DNA of 64,000 nucleotides from Fontibacterium universale (lineage in GTDB: Bacteria > Pseudomonadota > Alphaproteobacteria > Pelagibacterales > Pelagibacteraceae). Location: the NCBI GenBank assembly GCA_965236175.1, contig CBDEAT010000004.1, forward strand, positions 62,001-126,000, in the 5' to 3' direction. The notes beneath the pieces were generated by a model. The model did not search any database. It was not told the DNA's origin and worked only from the letters and a program-made list of their open reading frames with translations. Positions 63,305 to 64,000 of the stretch are shown one piece after another. A program made the translations under genes and the position numbers. The first letter of the stretch is position 1. Each line of letters starts with the position of its first letter.

Positions 63305-64000
63305 ATGAGCACAGAAACCTTTCAAAAAAACAAACGGGTCAGGCAAAAATGGAGCAGCAAAATGTCCAGTGATGCATGGTGGAATTACTAAAGCTGGAGA
63401 ATCAAATACTTCAAGACTTTGGCCAAATAGTATTAATTTAGATATTTTACATCAACACGATACTAAAACTAATCCACTTCCAGGTTTTAATTATAGAAAA
63501 GAAGTTAAAAAATTAAATTTTAAAGCATTAAAAAAAGATTTACTAAAATTAATGACCGACAGCCAAGAATGGTGGCCAGCAGATCTTGGAACTTATTCTG
63601 GATTAATGGTTAGATTAACTTGGCATCAAGTTGGAACGTACCGTGAGTTTGATGGTCGTCCAAATGTAGGTTCACACAGATTTTCTCCACAAGACTCATG
63701 GCCAGATAATACAAACTTAGATAAAGCAAGACGTTTACTTTGGCCGATTAAGAAAAAATATGGAAATAAATTAAGCTGGTCAGACTTAATGTGTCTTGCA
63801 GGAACGATGGCCTATGAGCATGCAGGTTTTAAAACTTTTGGATTTTCATTTGGTCGCGAAGATATTTGGGAACCTGAAAAAGATGTGTACTGGGGAAAAG
63901 AAACAGTACCATTAGCTGTAGATAGATACGCAGATCCAAAGGATCGTTCATCATTAGAGGCGCCTCTTGCAGCATCGCACTTTCAATTAGTTTACGTTAA
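63305..64000 (+). CDS. katG: Catalase-peroxidase KatG (5' part, cut by window edge, one frameshift)
   Basis: KatG breaks down hydrogen peroxide with a heme. From ATG 63305 the frame shifts one base within the first 12 codons and continues AAKCPVMHGGITKAGESNTS, LDILHQHDTKTNPLPGF, MTDSQEWWPADLGTYSGLMVRLTWHQVGTYR, SWPDNTNLDKARRLLWPIKKKYGNKLSW and TFGFSFGREDIWEPEKDVYWG to the right edge. The distal Arg/Trp/His set (RLTWH) is present. The usual SAGTYR is QVGTYR, and the segment after it is shorter and different (DGRPNVGSHRFSPQ), so it belongs to a divergent branch. The proximal His and C-terminal domain lie outside the window. Confidence 0.88.

Noticed and set aside
1..64000. tRNA, rRNA, CRISPR arrays, insertion sequences, prophage
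   Set aside because: I looked for conserved tRNA arms, regular spacer-repeat patterns, transposase motifs and integrase genes by eye and found none.

Overview
The window is a strongly AT-rich, gene-dense stretch of a bacterial chromosome, probably from an alphaproteobacterium of the streamlined, Pelagibacterales-like kind. The evidence is a PhaR/PhaC/phasin/PhaB/PhaA polyhydroxyalkanoate (PHA) set, an MbfA-type iron exporter, the asparaginase of rhizobial type, and an alphaproteobacterial SOS box (GAAC-N7-GAAC) before umuDC. Protein style and small intergenic gaps agree, but the lineage is an inference. I see no rRNA, tRNA, CRISPR array, transposase or phage gene.

Layout. 1-4620: secA (cut by the left edge), argJ, and an iron pair (mbfA, FTR1 permease). 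4753-6010: three small membrane-protein genes. 6069-8732: histidine phosphatase, a stand-alone LysR-type DNA-binding domain, glnK-amtB and a clear terminator. 8751-13517: kup, a gene joining an Nramp metal transporter to half of an MFS transporter, and lrgAB. 13586-17415: FAA hydrolase, cytochrome b561-YceI pair, aminotransferase and small proteins. 17519-25668: a secreted-protein region with two tandem CHAT-protease/TPR genes (the second riddled with frameshifts), an Ig-like secreted protein and a zinc-ribbon membrane protein. 25800-32499: small membrane proteins, selO, tesA with its divergent ybbA-ybbP-like ABC genes, and a renalase-like flavoprotein. 32347-41725: an imperfect direct tandem duplication of about 4.69 kb carrying the PHA genes, followed by the only intact phaA and a crotonase. 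43062-50099: umuDC, photolyase, an SDR/FGE-like pair, two TerC paralogues and a SOUL protein. 50157-53956: repeats, DUF2061, arsC-aquaporin, a periplasmic PBP7-like peptidase and small exported proteins. 54006-64000: phosphofructokinase, two winged-helix paralogues, pyruvate kinase, CBS protein, ATP-grasp, asparaginase, serine-glyoxylate aminotransferase, and katG cut by the right edge.

How the genes fit together. The PHA locus is a complete acetyl-CoA to polymer route: PhaA condenses, PhaB reduces, PhaC polymerises, phasin coats the granule and PhaR represses. TTGCA/TGCAA palindromes in the divergent phaC/phasin interval, one of them inside the phasin promoter spacer, are the likely PhaR operators. 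GlnK and AmtB form the usual ammonium module. The mbfA and FTR1 genes handle iron, katG handles peroxide, umuDC and photolyase handle DNA damage, and arsC plus aquaporin handle arsenic.

Sequence quality matters here. About twenty genes carry single-base frameshifts, and almost all are repaired by deleting one base. They lie both in homopolymers and elsewhere and are densest at about 21.4-23.3 kb and 24.4-24.9 kb. This looks like uncorrected long-read insertion error more than gene decay, so I annotate most of these genes as one CDS spanning the break. The tandem PHA duplication must be judged with the same caution: it could be a true duplication or two strain haplotypes joined in assembly.
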